64,000 bases of DNA. It comes from Hyphomicrobium sp. Lineage in GTDB: Bacteria > Pseudomonadota > Alphaproteobacteria > Rhizobiales > Hyphomicrobiaceae. The translations under genes and the position numbers were made by a program. A model generated the notes under the pieces. The model worked only from the letters and a program-made list of their open reading frames with translations. It was not told where the DNA came from and did not search any database. Positions 52,399-63,796 of the stretch are shown here, piece by piece. How positions within the stretch are numbered: position 1 is the stretch's first letter; the number at the start of each line of letters is the position of its first letter. The stretch covers positions 1 through 64,000 of the forward strand of contig NZ_WBUE01000004.1 of NCBI RefSeq assembly GCF_009026145.1, written 5' to 3'.

Positions 52399-54705
52399 CT
52401 AGTGGGCCGCGGCTTGTTCGGTTGGCGAATGCGGTGTGATGGGGCGTGCCGGCCCGTGCCCGTGCACGAGCGGCAGGGTGATGCGCACCAGGGCGCCGTG
52501 CGTACGTCCGGGGGCCGGCGGGGCATCCTCCAGTGCCAGGGTGCCCCCGTGCTGCTCGGTGATTTTCTGCACCATGGCGAGACCGAGGCCGGTACCCTTG
52601 TGCCCTTTGGTGGTGACGTATGGCTCGAGCAGGCGCGCGCGGTTCTGCTTCGGCAGGCCGATGCCGTTGTCGATGACCTCGATCATCACCCGGTCGGGGA
52701 GCGGCGTGACGATGGTCTCGATGCGCCCCTTCCAGTTCTTGTCCTCCTTCAGCGCCGCCTCGCGCGCCGTCTCCACCGCCTCGCTGGCGTTCTTGACCAA
52801 GTTGGTGATGGCACGAGTGATCAGGCGCCGATCGATGGACATGAGCAGCGGTTTCTCCGGCAGGCGCAGGTCGTACTCGATCTCCGGGTGCCCCTCGCGA
52901 AAGAGAACCACCGGCTCCTGCACCGCATGGCGCAGATCGTGCGGCGCCATCTCTGGCTTCGGCATGCGTGCGAACTCGGCGAACTCGTCGACCATCGTCT
53001 TCAAGTCGGTGACTTGGCGCTCGATCGTGGTCGTCAGCCGGTCGAACGTCTCGCGGTCATTGGTGATGCTCTTGGCGTACTTACGGCGCAGCCGCTCGGC
53101 CGAGAGTTGGATCGGCGTCAGCGGATTCTTGATCTCGTGCGCGATGCGCCGCGCAACGTCCGCCCAGGCGGCAGTGCGCTGGGCAACGACAAGATCGGTA
53201 ACGTCGTCGAACGTGACCACCGAGCCGACATCGCCTTCGCTGGCACGCTCGCGCGTCACCATCACGGCGAACGTGCGCTCCTCGCCGCCGACGTAGAATG
53301 TGACCTCCTCCTGCGAGCGCTGCTTGAGCGCGTGCTCGTCCTGCTTGTCGACGACGGCGCCGAAGGCGGGGATGGCATCGCGCAGCTTCTTGCCGACGAG
53401 GTCGCCCTCGGTCAGGCCAAGCAGGCTCCCGGCGGCGCGGCTGACGAGGGTGATGCGGTCCTGGCTGTCGAGGCCGATGACGCCGGCCGAGACGCCCGAT
53501 AGCACCGCCTCCATGAAGTGGCGCCGCTCCATGAGCTGCTCATTGGCCGTAACGAGGGCGTCGTGCTGGTTTCTCAGCTCGCGGGTCATGGTGTTGAAGG
53601 TCTGGGACAGGCGCCGCAGATCGCCCTCGCCGCGCTTCTCGGGGAGCTCGATATTGAGGTTGCCGGTCGACACCTCCTGCGCCGCCCCGATCAATCGCCG
53701 GATGGGCGCCACGAAACGCCCCGCGAACCACAGGCCGATCCAAATGGCGGCGAGCAACGCCGTCATCGAGATCATCAGATACATGAGGCCGTGCGCGACC
53801 TTGAGGCCGCCGCGCGCCTTACGCAGACGATTGAACTGGTCGACGTTCTGCGCCGTCAGCTTCAGGTGTTCGATGACCTGCGGGCTGACGCCACGCATCA
53901 CGTAGAGGTAGTTGCCGGGATATCGCTCGAGCTTGGTCAGCGCCCCGACGCGGTAGCTGCGCGCGCTCGGCATCAGCAGCGCGACCTGCCCGGACGCCGC
54001 CTGGGCTAGGGCGGCGGGAGGCGGCGAGACGTACGGCAGCCGGCTGTCGGCGCTGGTCTCGATCACGGGCTGACCTTCGCCGTTGATGATGTAGGCCGCC
54101 GGCAGATCGCGCAGTCCTGCCTGCACCATGACGAGGCGCTGCAGCTTGGCCGGGTCGCCGGCGATCGAGGCGGCGGCCATGTCGAGGTCGCGCGCCATGT
54201 TGACGAGGTCGGTGCGGATCACCTGGCCGTGCTCGTCGAGATAGGCATTGGCCACGTCGCTGGAGCTGGCGACGATGGCGCGCGTGCTGGTGGCGAACCA
54301 GCCGTCGAGCGAGCGGGAGAAGGTGACCGTGGCGCCGATCGCCAGCAGCAGCGTCGGCAGGGCGGCGATGACCGAGAACAACGCCACGATGCGAATGTGC
54401 AGGCGGGCGCCCGGCGTGCGCTGCTTCCAGGCGTGGGCCAGGCCGACGATCTGCCACGCCAGCAAGGCGATCATCGACAGGATGAGCAGCACGTTGATCG
54501 ACAGCACCACCAGCACCACCTCGTTGCGGGGCCGAATGGGTGTCAGATCGGTGAGGATCAGATAGGTCGCGAACGCCGAGACGAGCGACAGCAGCACCAG
54601 GCACAGGCCGATCCAAAAGGCCCGATCACCCGGATTGAGGGCCGACGGGCCCTCGTCCAGGCTATGGCCTCGCTGCGGTGCAACTTGCACGGCCGGCATC
54701 AGCAC
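52399..54705 (-). CDS. ntrY: Sensor histidine kinase NtrY
   Basis: The 768-residue membrane kinase has about four helices (FWIGLCLVLLSLVSAFATYL, VLLILSMIALLAWQIVGLAH and others) around a periplasmic loop, then a HAMP linker (RFVAPIRRLIGAAQEVSTGN), a PAS domain (MEAVLSGVSAGVIGLDSQDR), HisKA with [15 protein letters not shown] and an ATPase domain (IDNGIGLPKQNRARLLEPY, TKGHKGTGLGLAMVQKITEQ). It phosphorylates NtrX; the pair is linked to nitrogen, redox and envelope control. Starts possible at GTG 54705 or ATG 54699. Confidence 0.96.
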   Translation of the reverse strand: MLMPAVQVAPQRGHSLDEGPSALNPGDRAFWIGLCLVLLSLVSAFATYLILTDLTPIRPRNEVVLVVLSINVLLILSMIALLAWQIVGLAHAWKQRTPGARLHIRIVALFSVIAALPTLLLAIGATVTFSRSLDGWFATSTRAIVASSSDVANAYLDEHGQVIRTDLVNMARDLDMAAASIAGDPAKLQRLVMVQAGLRDLPAAYIINGEGQPVIETSADSRLPYVSPPPAALAQAASGQVALLMPSARSYRVGALTKLERYPGNYLYVMRGVSPQVIEHLKLTAQNVDQFNRLRKARGGLKVAHGLMYLMISMTALLAAIWIGLWFAGRFVAPIRRLIGAAQEVSTGNLNIELPEKRGEGDLRRLSQTFNTMTRELRNQHDALVTANEQLMERRHFMEAVLSGVSAGVIGLDSQDRITLVSRAAGSLLGLTEGDLVGKKLRDAIPAFGAVVDKQDEHALKQRSQEEVTFYVGGEERTFAVMVTRERASEGDVGSVVTFDDVTDLVVAQRTAAWADVARRIAHEIKNPLTPIQLSAERLRRKYAKSITNDRETFDRLTTTIERQVTDLKTMVDEFAEFARMPKPEMAPHDLRHAVQEPVVLFREGHPEIEYDLRLPEKPLLMSIDRRLITRAITNLVKNASEAVETAREAALKEDKNWKGRIETIVTPLPDRVMIEVIDNGIGLPKQNRARLLEPYVTTKGHKGTGLGLAMVQKITEQHGGTLALEDAPPAPGRTHGALVRITLPLVHGHGPARPITPHSPTEQAAAH

Positions 54706-54890
54706 ACTTTCGATGGTGGCCGGGGGAGGCCGGTTTCATGGTGGCCACTGACGAGCGTCAGGCGGTCAAATCACAGCAAAACAACAGACTGTGACATTTT
54801 CGCGACGTGGCCAATTGGTAACGCCAGGCGCGCCCAGGCGCAAGCCGCCTCGAATATTGGCTTGGAATCTCAAGGGGACAAGGCCGCTGA

Positions 54891-56339
<1,449 letters not shown>

Positions 56340-56342
56340 GGC

Positions 56343-57494
56343 CTACCTCGGGCTCGAGCGGGAGTTCGGGGCGGATGGGCGATCCTGCATCGGGAGCAGG
56401 ACGCGGAAGACGGTGCGATTGGGCTCGCTGTCGAGCTCGATGATCCCCCCGTGGTCGTTGATTATCTTGGCAACGAGCGCGAGCCCGAGCCCGGTGCCGT
56501 ACGGCTTGGTGGTGACGAATGGATCGAACAGATGCTCTTTCAGGTGCTCGGGAACACCCGAGCCGTTGTCTTCGATCTGGATCATCAGCGGCAGGCTGAT
56601 GCGCGCGTCGGAGCCTTGCACGGATAGGCGTACGCCGGGACGGAACGAGGTCTGGATGACGACGCGACCCTGGGCCTTGTTCTCGCCGATGGCCTCGACG
56701 GCATTCTTCACCAGGTTGAGGATGGCCTGCACCAGCTTGTCGCGATTGCCGTGCACCGGCGGCAGCGAAGGGTCATAGTCCTCGATGAAGCGGATGCCGC
56801 GCCCAAAGCCGGATTCGCATAGCCGCCGCACGTGATCGAGCACGTCGTGGATGTTGACCGGCTCCTTGACGAGCGGGCGCTCGTCGCCGAACACCTCCAT
56901 GCGATCGACGAGATTGCGGATGCGGTCGGTCTCCGAGCAGATGAGCTGCGTCAGCGACCGGTCGGCGTCGGTCAGGCCCTGCTCGAGGAGCTGGGCGGCA
57001 CCGCGAATGCCCGACAGCGGGTTCTTGATCTCGTGGGCGAGCACGGCGGCGAGGCCCGATACCGAGCGGGCCGCGGCGCGATGGGTGAGCTGACGCTCGA
57101 TCATCTGCGCCATGTTCCGCTGCTGCAGCATGAGGACGACGAGCTCGGGGTGATCCGGCATCGGGCCGCCATACACGTCAACGAGCTTCGGACTTTGAAA
57201 CTTCGGCCCGGCGACCTCGACGCCATACTCGTTCACCGTGGCGCCCGATGAGCGCACCTGATCGACCAGCGCCAGCAGCGGACAGCCGAAGGCGACGATC
57301 TCGTCGAGCTTGGCGCGCTTCAGGAGCGCGATTCCGCTCGAGAGAAAGGCCTCGGCCGCCGAGTTGGCGTAGACGATGCGATTGTCCTCGGCGAGCACAA
57401 TGATGGGGTGCGGCAGTGCCGTGAGCAGCAGGTCATGCTCGACCGGTCGACGGATAGCCGCCGGCGCGCGGGTTGCGGTGGCGGTCTTGCTCAT
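56343..57494 (-). CDS. ntrB: Nitrogen sensor histidine kinase NtrB
   Basis: The 383-residue soluble kinase/phosphatase has a PAS domain ([20 protein letters not shown]), HisKA with [20 protein letters not shown] and an ATPase domain ([36 protein letters not shown]). It acts on NtrC under control of PII proteins. The ATG at 57494 overlaps the dusB stop by 4 bases and has AGGAGG upstream, so an in-frame start 90 bases earlier is rejected. Confidence 0.96.
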   Translation of the reverse strand: MSKTATATRAPAAIRRPVEHDLLLTALPHPIIVLAEDNRIVYANSAAEAFLSSGIALLKRAKLDEIVAFGCPLLALVDQVRSSGATVNEYGVEVAGPKFQSPKLVDVYGGPMPDHPELVVLMLQQRNMAQMIERQLTHRAAARSVSGLAAVLAHEIKNPLSGIRGAAQLLEQGLTDADRSLTQLICSETDRIRNLVDRMEVFGDERPLVKEPVNIHDVLDHVRRLCESGFGRGIRFIEDYDPSLPPVHGNRDKLVQAILNLVKNAVEAIGENKAQGRVVIQTSFRPGVRLSVQGSDARISLPLMIQIEDNGSGVPEHLKEHLFDPFVTTKPYGTGLGLALVAKIINDHGGIIELDSEPNRTVFRVLLPMQDRPSAPNSRSSPR

Positions 57495-58498
57495 GCCGCC
57501 GCCTCCTGCGCGTGCTCGTAAAACGCGGAAAGACCGTGCAGCACGCGCGCCGGATTGGTCTCGGTGCACAACTGGCGGCGCCACGCCCTGACGGTATCGG
57601 CGGCGCGACCGCTCTTCTCCAGGTACCAGCCGATGTGCTTGCGCGCATTGCGCAAGCCGAGCTGCGCCCCGTAGTGGACCAGCATGGCCTCGACGTGCTC
57701 GATGGCGATGCGCGCCTGCTCACGCAGCGACGGCGTCGCAGGCGGCGTGCCATGCGCCAGAAAGCTGGCGATGCGGCCGGGCAGCCATGGCGCGCCATAA
57801 GCCCCGCGGCCGATCATCACTCCGGCGGCACCGGAGGCCGCGAGCGCATCGGCCGCATCCTGCCCCGAGGCGATGTCGCCGTTGACGATGACCGGCACGG
57901 AGACGGCGTTACTCACCTCCCGCACCGCGCTCCAATCGGCGCGGCCCTTGAAGAACTGGCAGCGCGTGCGGCCGTGCACGGTGATCATCTTGACGCCGGC
58001 GCTCTCGGCGCGGCGTGCCAGCTCGGCCGCGTTGCGGCTCCTCTCATCCCAGCCGAGGCGCATCTTGAGCGTGACCGGCACGCGCACGGCGCGCACGACC
58101 GCCTCGATCAGCGATAGCGCCAAGTCGAGATCGCGCATGAGCGCACTGCCCGACAGCTTGCCGGTGACCTCGCGCGCTGGACAGCCCATATTGATGTCGA
58201 TGATATCGGCGCCCAGCCCCTCGACGATGCGCGCACCCTCTTCCATCCAGCGCGCTTCGCGGCCGACGAGTTGAATGACCAACGGAGTCAGCTCGCTGCC
58301 TTCGGCACGGCGCAGGACGTCGGCGCGCTGGCGGACCAGCTCCTCGCTGGCCACCATCTCCGACACGACGAGACCGGCGCCAAGGCGTTGGGCGAGGCGG
58401 CGAAACGGCAGATCGGTCACGCCCGACATAGGTGCGAGCAGAACCCGGTTCGGCGCGCTATACCCTCCGATGGTGAGTGCGTCGGCGTTCGACGTCAT
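57491..58498 (-). CDS. dusB: tRNA-dihydrouridine synthase DusB (NifR3)
   Basis: The 335-residue flavoprotein reduces uridines in the D-loop of tRNA. The family sequence [40 protein letters not shown] with the active-site cysteine, [22 protein letters not shown] and VPVIVNGDI are all present. In alphaproteobacteria this gene, historically nifR3, heads the dusB-ntrB-ntrC-ntrY-ntrX cluster, as here. The ATG follows a 168-base gap shared with the divergent ispDF. Confidence 0.97.
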   Translation of the reverse strand: MTSNADALTIGGYSAPNRVLLAPMSGVTDLPFRRLAQRLGAGLVVSEMVASEELVRQRADVLRRAEGSELTPLVIQLVGREARWMEEGARIVEGLGADIIDINMGCPAREVTGKLSGSALMRDLDLALSLIEAVVRAVRVPVTLKMRLGWDERSRNAAELARRAESAGVKMITVHGRTRCQFFKGRADWSAVREVSNAVSVPVIVNGDIASGQDAADALAASGAAGVMIGRGAYGAPWLPGRIASFLAHGTPPATPSLREQARIAIEHVEAMLVHYGAQLGLRNARKHIGWYLEKSGRAADTVRAWRRQLCTETNPARVLHGLSAFYEHAQEAAA

Positions 58499-58665
58499 CG
58501 CGACTGTGTGGCCTGCTCAGGAATTAGGCAATATGAAATGGTGCCCTTCATTTGTGCAGAATAGGGGGTCGCGCATTATTTCGCAAGCGCGAACAGACCC
58601 ATCCACAATTGCTCGAAATCCCCGATCTAGCTAAGCAGGCCGGGGCTTTCTCGGTGGGTGCGACA

Positions 58666-59853
58666 ATGGTGACGACGGCGGCGGTGATCGTAGCGGCGGG
58701 CCGCGGAACGCGCGCGGGCAGCCATGGGACGGTACCCAAGCAATACCTGCCCCTGGCCGGAGAGCCCGTGCTTGCGCATTCGCTGCGCGTGCTTACCGCA
58801 CACCCGCAAATCGATGTGGCCCTGGTCGTCTACAACCTTGAGGATGCAGATCTTTATCAGGCAGCAACGGCTAGGTTCAGCCACCGTCTCCTGCCCCCGG
58901 TTGAGGGTGGAGACACACGGCAGGCCTCGGTGCTGGCCGGCCTCGAGGCGCTTGCAGCGCGTGCCCCCGACCGGGTGCTGATCCATGACGCGGCGCGCCC
59001 CTTCCTGACTGCCGAGTTGGTGGGAGACGTCGTCGCCGCGCTCGATATGAACGCCGGCGCCATCGCCGCCGAGCCGGTCAGCGACACACTGAAGCAGGCC
59101 GCCGCCGACGGCACAATTGTGCGCACCATCGATCGGACCGGGCTGTGGCGCGCCCAGACGCCCCAGGCGTTCCGCTACGACGTGATTCTCGATGCGCACC
59201 GCCGCGCCGCCACGGCCGGCCGCTTTGACTTCACCGACGACGCAGGCCTTGCCGAGTGGGCCGGCCTGCCCGTCAGGCTGGTGGCCAGCAGCGGGCGCAA
59301 CATGAAGCTGACGACGGCCGCCGACATGGAGCTGGCCGAGCGGCTGCTGGCGCCCGCCGCCGCCTTCCTGGAGCCGCGCAACGGCACCGGTTTCGACGTG
59401 CACCGCTTCGCGGCCGGCGATCACGTGTGGCTGTGCGGGGTCAAGATCGCGCACACGCATGGCCTCGAGGGCCACTCCGACGCCGACGTCGGGTTGCATG
59501 CGCTCACCGATGCTCTGCTCGGCGCCATTGGCGATGGCGATATCGGCCAGCACTTCCCACCCAGCGACCCGGCCTGGCGCGGCGCACCCTCGCGCATCTT
59601 CCTCGCCGATGCCGCCGCGCGCGTCGCCAAGCGGGGAGGCCGCATTTCCAATGTCGATGTTACGTTCCTGTGCGAGGCACCGAAGATCGGCCCGCATCGC
59701 CAGGCTATGCGTGAGGCCATCGCCGAAATCCTCGGCATTGGCGTCGAGCGCGTCGGCATCAAGGCGACGACGATGGAAGGGCTCGGCTACATAGGGCGCC
59801 GCGAAGGCATTGCAGCCATGGCGAGCGCCACCGTGCTGCTGCCCAACGCGTGA
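58666..59853 (+). CDS. ispDF: Bifunctional IspD/IspF enzyme of the MEP isoprenoid pathway
   Basis: About 395 residues. Residues 1-230 are IspD (MEP cytidylyltransferase): AAVIVAAGRGTRAG, PKQYLPLAGEPVLAHSLRVL and VLIHDAARPFL. From about residue 240 it is IspF (MEcPP synthase): GTGFDVHRFAAGDHVWLCGV with the zinc Asp/His, HSDADVGLHALTDALLGAIG and ATTMEGLGYIGRREGIAA. Fusion of the two is the norm in alphaproteobacteria. The ATG at 58666 starts the IspD core; the upstream open frame to 58552 is ignored. Confidence 0.96.
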   Translation: MVTTAAVIVAAGRGTRAGSHGTVPKQYLPLAGEPVLAHSLRVLTAHPQIDVALVVYNLEDADLYQAATARFSHRLLPPVEGGDTRQASVLAGLEALAARAPDRVLIHDAARPFLTAELVGDVVAALDMNAGAIAAEPVSDTLKQAAADGTIVRTIDRTGLWRAQTPQAFRYDVILDAHRRAATAGRFDFTDDAGLAEWAGLPVRLVASSGRNMKLTTAADMELAERLLAPAAAFLEPRNGTGFDVHRFAAGDHVWLCGVKIAHTHGLEGHSDADVGLHALTDALLGAIGDGDIGQHFPPSDPAWRGAPSRIFLADAAARVAKRGGRISNVDVTFLCEAPKIGPHRQAMREAIAEILGIGVERVGIKATTMEGLGYIGRREGIAAMASATVLLPNA

Positions 59854-59922
59854 GTGAGTCGAGTTGCTTTGCTCATTTGACCCCTGCGACAGAATCGCGG
59901 CATCAAGGCCCTAGGTGGTTGT

Positions 59923-60435
59923 ATGACCACGAACTCGGGGGCCGACATGAACCTGATGACCAACACGCTGGAGCGCAAGCCGGTCGAGACGGCCAGCATC
60001 GCCGACATTGCCGAGACCACGGCAAACGCCTGTCTCGCCACGCGCGTCCGCCAGCTTTCGCGCATCGTCACGCGCGTCTACGACGATGCCATGCGCCCAC
60101 TCGGCATCACCGCCAGCCAGTACACGCTCCTGGCGCAACTGGCTGCACGCGATGCCATCACCGCAGTCGAGATCGGCCATGAGCTCGACATCGAGAAGTC
60201 GACGCTGTCGCGCAACCTCAAGCGACTCTTGGCGCTGGGTCACATCAACATGGACCCTCCGGCGGGGCGGCGGGGACGCGGGCTGCACCTGACGCCCAAG
60301 GGCCAGGCGATCCTGAAGGACGCCTTCCCAATCTGGCAGGATGCGCAGAAGCGTGCCTTCACCGTGATGGGGGCGGAGAGCCGCAATACGCTCGACAACC
60401 TACTGCATCAGGCCGAGAAGCTGGTGCCAGCCTGA
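59923..60435 (+). CDS. MarR family transcriptional regulator
   Basis: The 170-residue protein has the winged helix-turn-helix (GITASQYTLLAQLAARDAIT, EIGHELDIEKSTLSRNLKRL) and the beta wing GRRGRGLHLTPKGQ between dimerisation helices. MarR proteins repress neighbouring or distant genes and respond to small ligands or oxidation. A cysteine at about residue 37 (NACLATRVRQ) lies in the N-terminal helix, where thiol-based sensing is known in some relatives. The target is unknown. Confidence 0.92.
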   Translation: MTTNSGADMNLMTNTLERKPVETASIADIAETTANACLATRVRQLSRIVTRVYDDAMRPLGITASQYTLLAQLAARDAITAVEIGHELDIEKSTLSRNLKRLLALGHINMDPPAGRRGRGLHLTPKGQAILKDAFPIWQDAQKRAFTVMGAESRNTLDNLLHQAEKLVPA

Positions 60436-60469
60436 CCCAGTTTGACCTCGCAGGCAGTCGCAGGATTAT

Positions 60470-60498
60470 ATTCGGGGGTGCTGGTGGCGCCCCCGAAT
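60470..60498 (+). promoter_or_regulatory. Perfect 9-bp hairpin in front of cinA
   Basis: ATTCGGGGG pairs with CCCCCGAAT around an 11-base loop, 35 bases after the marR stop. It has no T-run. The A and T of a possible cinA ATG at 60497 are inside the stem, favouring the ATG at 60512. Confidence 0.5.
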
Positions 60499-60511
60499 GC
60501 TGTCGAGGTTC

Positions 60512-61030
60512 ATGACCACGCTGTTTCCCCCTGACCTATACGACGCGGCCCACGTGCTGCTCGCCGACCTGCAGCGGCATGCGCTGCTGATCACGACGGC
60601 GGAAAGCTGCACTGGTGGGCTGCTGGTCGGGCTGCTGACGGAGGTGCCTGGCTCCTCAGGGATGGTCGAGCGCGGCTACGTCACCTACTCCAACGCCGCC
60701 AAGACCGAGCTGCTCGGCGTCCCTGCCGATATGATCAGCCGCCACGGCGCGGTCAGCGAGGAAGTCGCGCGCGCCATGGCCCAAGGCGCGCTGAAGCGGA
60801 CGCCAGCGCACATTGCCATCTCTGTGACGGGCATCGCCGGACCCGACGGGGGCTCGCCTGAGAAGCCCGTGGGCCTCGTCTATCTGGCCGTGGCGGTCCA
60901 CGGGGAGGAACCGCGTGTGCGCGAATGCCGCTTCGGCAATATCGGGCGTTGCGAGATACGCTTGTCGAGCGTGCGCGCGGCAATCGAGCTGTTGCGCACC
61001 GCGGTCAAGCCGGGGCTCCCGCATGCATGA
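60512..61030 (+). CDS. cinA: CinA C-terminal domain protein (PncC-type amidohydrolase)
   Basis: About 172 residues of the stand-alone CinA C-terminal domain, which in characterised members deamidates nicotinamide mononucleotide. Motifs LLITTAESCTGGLLVGLLTE, GSSGMVERGYVTYSNAAKTE, AISVTGIAGPDGGSPEKPVG and GLVYLAV are complete. The ATG at 60512 is preferred over 60497 (inside a hairpin stem) because CGAGG lies upstream. It overlaps the next gene by 8 bases. Confidence 0.92.
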   Translation: MTTLFPPDLYDAAHVLLADLQRHALLITTAESCTGGLLVGLLTEVPGSSGMVERGYVTYSNAAKTELLGVPADMISRHGAVSEEVARAMAQGALKRTPAHIAISVTGIAGPDGGSPEKPVGLVYLAVAVHGEEPRVRECRFGNIGRCEIRLSSVRAAIELLRTAVKPGLPHA

Positions 61031-61823
61031 ACGAAAGCGCCGCCTGACAGCCCTTGCACTCGTCGCCGCCGCGGTGTTGCCGGTCGACGCGTTGGGCGCC
61101 GACCTTTCCGTGCGCGAGCTGACGACGCGCCTCTACCATGCCGAGCGCAGCCAGCCGCTGCAGCTGCGCAGCCTCGATCTGCGCGAGCTGGACTTGAGCG
61201 GCCTCGACTTCAAGGCCGCGACGCTCGCCGCCAGCAACTTGTTCGGCGCCGACTTGACGCGCGCCGACTTGTCGATGGCCGACTTACAAGGGGCGCGGCT
61301 CGACCGGGTGATCATCATTGGGGCGCGCTTCGACGGCGCGAACCTTGCGGGCACGAGCTTTCTACGGCCGTCGAGCTTCTCGACGCTCGCCGCGCCGGCG
61401 AGCGAGGCACCGAGCTTTGTCGGTGCCAATTTGCGCCGCGCGTTGCTGTTCGGCCGCTTCAGCCGCTCGAATTTCAGCGGTGCCGATTTGAGCGGCGCCA
61501 TGCTCGCCCCGCTCAACCGGACAGGCTTCATCGAGCACATCTGGCGCACTGAACTGACGGGCGCCGACCTATCGAAGGCCGTTCTTTCCGGCGCTGATCT
61601 CAGCTACACGCTGTTGGCCTTCGCCAATCTGCGTGGCGCCAATCTGCGCGGCGCCGTATTGCGCAAGGCCGACCTGTCGCGCGCCGACCTGACGGGCGCC
61701 GATCTGACCGGTGCCGACCTCGCCGAGGCCGATCTCGACGGCGCCATACTCACCGGCGCGCGCGGCCTCAACACGGCGCTCGGGCTCGACCGTGCGCGCA
61801 ACATCGACAAGGCCATCCGCTAA
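61023..61823 (+). CDS. Exported pentapeptide-repeat protein
   Basis: The 266-residue protein has a signal peptide (RRLTALALVAAAVLPVDALG). It then has about 25 A(D/N)LXX pentapeptide units: LDLRELDLSGLDF, ADLTRADLSMADLQGA, and the uninterrupted run from ADLSKAVLSGADLSYTLLAF to ADLAEADLDGAIL, interrupted by a divergent loop around FLRPSSFSTLAAPASEAPSF. The fold is a right-handed square beta helix. Function unknown; DNA-gyrase mimicry is unlikely for an exported protein. It overlaps cinA, and its TAA stop overlaps the convergent ratA stop. Confidence 0.85.
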   Translation: MHERKRRLTALALVAAAVLPVDALGADLSVRELTTRLYHAERSQPLQLRSLDLRELDLSGLDFKAATLAASNLFGADLTRADLSMADLQGARLDRVIIIGARFDGANLAGTSFLRPSSFSTLAAPASEAPSFVGANLRRALLFGRFSRSNFSGADLSGAMLAPLNRTGFIEHIWRTELTGADLSKAVLSGADLSYTLLAFANLRGANLRGAVLRKADLSRADLTGADLTGADLAEADLDGAILTGARGLNTALGLDRARNIDKAIR

Positions 61824-62290
61824 CGGGTCAATGCGGTAGCGGCGCCGCTTGCGTACAGCGCCCGTGCGCGCGCCTCGAACGTGTCCGTGTACTTGCTCAC
61901 CGCCTTGTCGAACAGGGCGCCCATCAGCATCGACAGCATGCGCGAGGAAAACGCGTAGTCGATATAAAAGTGCACCTCGCAGCCGCCTGCGACGTCGCGA
62001 AAACGCCAGCGGTTGGCGAGATACGCGAACGGTCCGTCGATCTTGACGACGTCGATCTCGCGACGCTCCGGGCGCAGCGTGACGCGGCTGGTGAACGTCT
62101 CGCGTATGGCGTGGTACCCGACGACCATGGTGGCGATGAGGGTCGAGTGCGTGCTTCCGACTTCGCGCGATTTTACGACTAGGCACTCGCACAGCGGAAG
62201 GAACTCCGGGTAGCGCTCGACGTCGGCGACGACGGCGAACATCTGCTCGGCCGAGAAGGGAACGCGCCGCGTCGTCTCGAAGGTCGGCAA
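61820..62290 (-). CDS. ratA: RatA/COQ10 family START-domain protein
   Basis: The 156-residue helix-grip (START/polyketide cyclase-like) protein has PFSAEQMFAVVADVERYPEFLP at the N-terminus and the C-terminal helix (SSRMLSMLMGALFDKAVSKY). In E. coli RatA blocks 70S formation; in alphaproteobacteria and mitochondria the family is called COQ10 and binds ubiquinone. The ratB partner is absent, so the COQ10 role is as likely. The start is TTG at 62290, with GGGA supplied by the end of a repeat element. Confidence 0.88.
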   Translation of the reverse strand: MPTFETTRRVPFSAEQMFAVVADVERYPEFLPLCECLVVKSREVGSTHSTLIATMVVGYHAIRETFTSRVTLRPERREIDVVKIDGPFAYLANRWRFRDVAGGCEVHFYIDYAFSSRMLSMLMGALFDKAVSKYTDTFEARARALYASGAATALTR

Positions 62291-62293
62291 GGC

Positions 62294-62371
62294 CTAGTGT
62301 CCCGATTCCGAAGTTCGCCAGGGTTCGCGGCTGGAGCCGAGAGCGAACTTCGGAATCATGAGGGACACTAG
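62294..62371. repeat. CTAGTGT-type repeat, subtype B (copy 5)
   Basis: 78 bases from CTAG to CTAG with arms CTAGTGTCCCGATTCCGAAG and CTTCGGAATCATGAGGGACA. It begins 3 bases from the ratA start codon and is 13 bases from the next copy. Confidence 0.92.
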
Positions 62372-62384
62372 AATCGTAAACTCG

Positions 62385-62460
62385 CTAGTGTGATTCAGAT
62401 CGAGAAATTCGCTCAATACCTGGCCGCTGATGATAGCGAATTTATCGATCATCACACTAG
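62385..62460. repeat. CTAGTGT-type repeat, subtype A (copy 6)
   Basis: 76 bases from CTAG to CTAG, arms CTAGTGTGATTCAGATCGAG and CGATCATCACACTAG. The left 30 bases match copy 4 exactly. It ends 13 bases from the lipA stop. Confidence 0.92.
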
Positions 62461-62473
62461 CTCCGTTCCCGCT

Positions 62474-63412
62474 TTAGGCGTGCGCTGCCCGCCGCGCCGC
62501 CCGCAGCTTCGCGAAATCATCGCCCGCGTGATAGGAGGAGCGCGTGAGAGGGCTTGCAGCAACGAGCGCGAAGCCCTTGGCGACGGCGATCGAGCGCAGC
62601 GCATCGAACTCGGCCGGTGGCACGAAGCGCACTACCGGCGCATGCCGCGCGCTCGGCTGCAGATATTGGCCGATGGTGAGGAAGTCGACGCCGGCCGAGC
62701 GCAAGTCGTCCATGACCTGCATCACCTCTTCGCGCGCTTCGCCGAGGCCGACCATGATGCCCGACTTGGTGAAAAGCCGGCGATCGATTTCCTTGGCGCG
62801 TTGCAGCAGGCGCAGCGAGTGGAAGTAGCGGGCACCGGGGCGGATCGACAGGTAGAGGCGCGGGACGGTCTCGAGGTTGTGGTTGAATACGTCCGGCCCC
62901 GCCGCGAGCACGGTCTCCAGGGCGCCATCCTTGCGCAGGAAGTCGGGCGTCAGAACCTCGACGGTGGTCGCCGGGGCCGCTTCCCGTAGCGCGGCGATGA
63001 CACGGGCAAAGTGCTGGGCGCCGCCATCCTTAAGATCGTCGCGATCGACCGAGGTGACGACGATGTGCGTCAGCCCCAGCTTCTTGGTCGCTTCGGCAAC
63101 GCGCCGCGGCTCGTCCGCATCGAGCGGGCGCGGCATGCCGGTGCGCACGTTGCAGAACGCGCAGGCGCGCGTGCAGGTGTCGCCCATGATCATGAAAGTG
63201 GCGTGCCGCTTCGACCAGCACTCGCCGATGTTCGGGCAGCCCGCCTCCTCGCACACCGTATGCAGGCCGTGGCTGCGGACGACGCGCGCCGTTTCAGCAT
63301 GGGCAGCCGATCCCGGTGCGCGTACCCGGATCCACGACGGCTTCGCCGTGCGGGGACGCACGACGGGCTCCGCGGCGGGGGGCGAGAGATCAGATTTTGC
63401 AGGTGTGCTCAA
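62474..63412 (-). CDS. lipA: Lipoyl synthase
   Basis: Radical SAM enzyme that inserts two sulfurs into octanoyl-lipoyl domains. About 312 residues: auxiliary cluster motif [13 protein letters not shown] (three Cys), radical [30 protein letters not shown] and the C-terminal [10 protein letters not shown] with the third ligand serine region. The likely start is TTG at 63412 with GGAG upstream; another TTG at 63469 would add 19 unconserved residues. No ATG lies before the conserved region. Confidence 0.95.
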   Translation of the reverse strand: MSTPAKSDLSPPAAEPVVRPRTAKPSWIRVRAPGSAAHAETARVVRSHGLHTVCEEAGCPNIGECWSKRHATFMIMGDTCTRACAFCNVRTGMPRPLDADEPRRVAEATKKLGLTHIVVTSVDRDDLKDGGAQHFARVIAALREAAPATTVEVLTPDFLRKDGALETVLAAGPDVFNHNLETVPRLYLSIRPGARYFHSLRLLQRAKEIDRRLFTKSGIMVGLGEAREEVMQVMDDLRSAGVDFLTIGQYLQPSARHAPVVRFVPPAEFDALRSIAVAKGFALVAASPLTRSSYHAGDDFAKLRAARRAAHA

Positions 63413-63491
63413 TTGGGAGGCTCCGGCCTTGCACCGTTGCCATCTTAGAGCGGTGCGCCAGCCTGGCAAATCGCCACGTTCGTCGGGCCTA

Positions 63492-63761
63492 TTAGCGCCC
63501 GATGATGCGGGCGATGATGATGATCAGGATGGCGCCGATGGTGGCAACCAGAATCTGGTGCGCCCACGGCCAGTCGAGCAGAATCGGCAGCTTGAGAAGG
63601 CCGGCCTGCACGAGTGCTCCGCCGACGAAGGCGCCGATGATGCCGACGAAGATGTCGCGGATCAGCCCTCCACCGCCAAGCAGCAGGTGGGCCAGCCAGC
63701 CGGCAACGAGGCCGTTGACGGCCATCACGATCCACGGTGCATAGGCTGAATAGTCTTCCAT
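63492..63761 (-). CDS. GlsB/YeaQ/YmgE family membrane protein
   Basis: The 89-residue protein has three membrane helices: [40 protein letters not shown] and [20 protein letters not shown]. The Gly-rich first and second helices and [12 protein letters not shown] are typical of the transglycosylase-associated GlsB/YmgE family, linked to stress and acid resistance but without a proven activity. A second homologue follows on the same strand. Confidence 0.9.
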   Translation of the reverse strand: MEDYSAYAPWIVMAVNGLVAGWLAHLLLGGGGLIRDIFVGIIGAFVGGALVQAGLLKLPILLDWPWAHQILVATIGAILIIIIARIIGR

Positions 63762-63796
63762 TGGCCGTCTCTCCCCTCATTTGTGTTGGGCGCGTC

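Noticed and set aside
61820..62290. RatA-RatB toxin-antitoxin pair
   Set aside because: No ratB gene is adjacent; the COQ10-type role near lipA is as likely.
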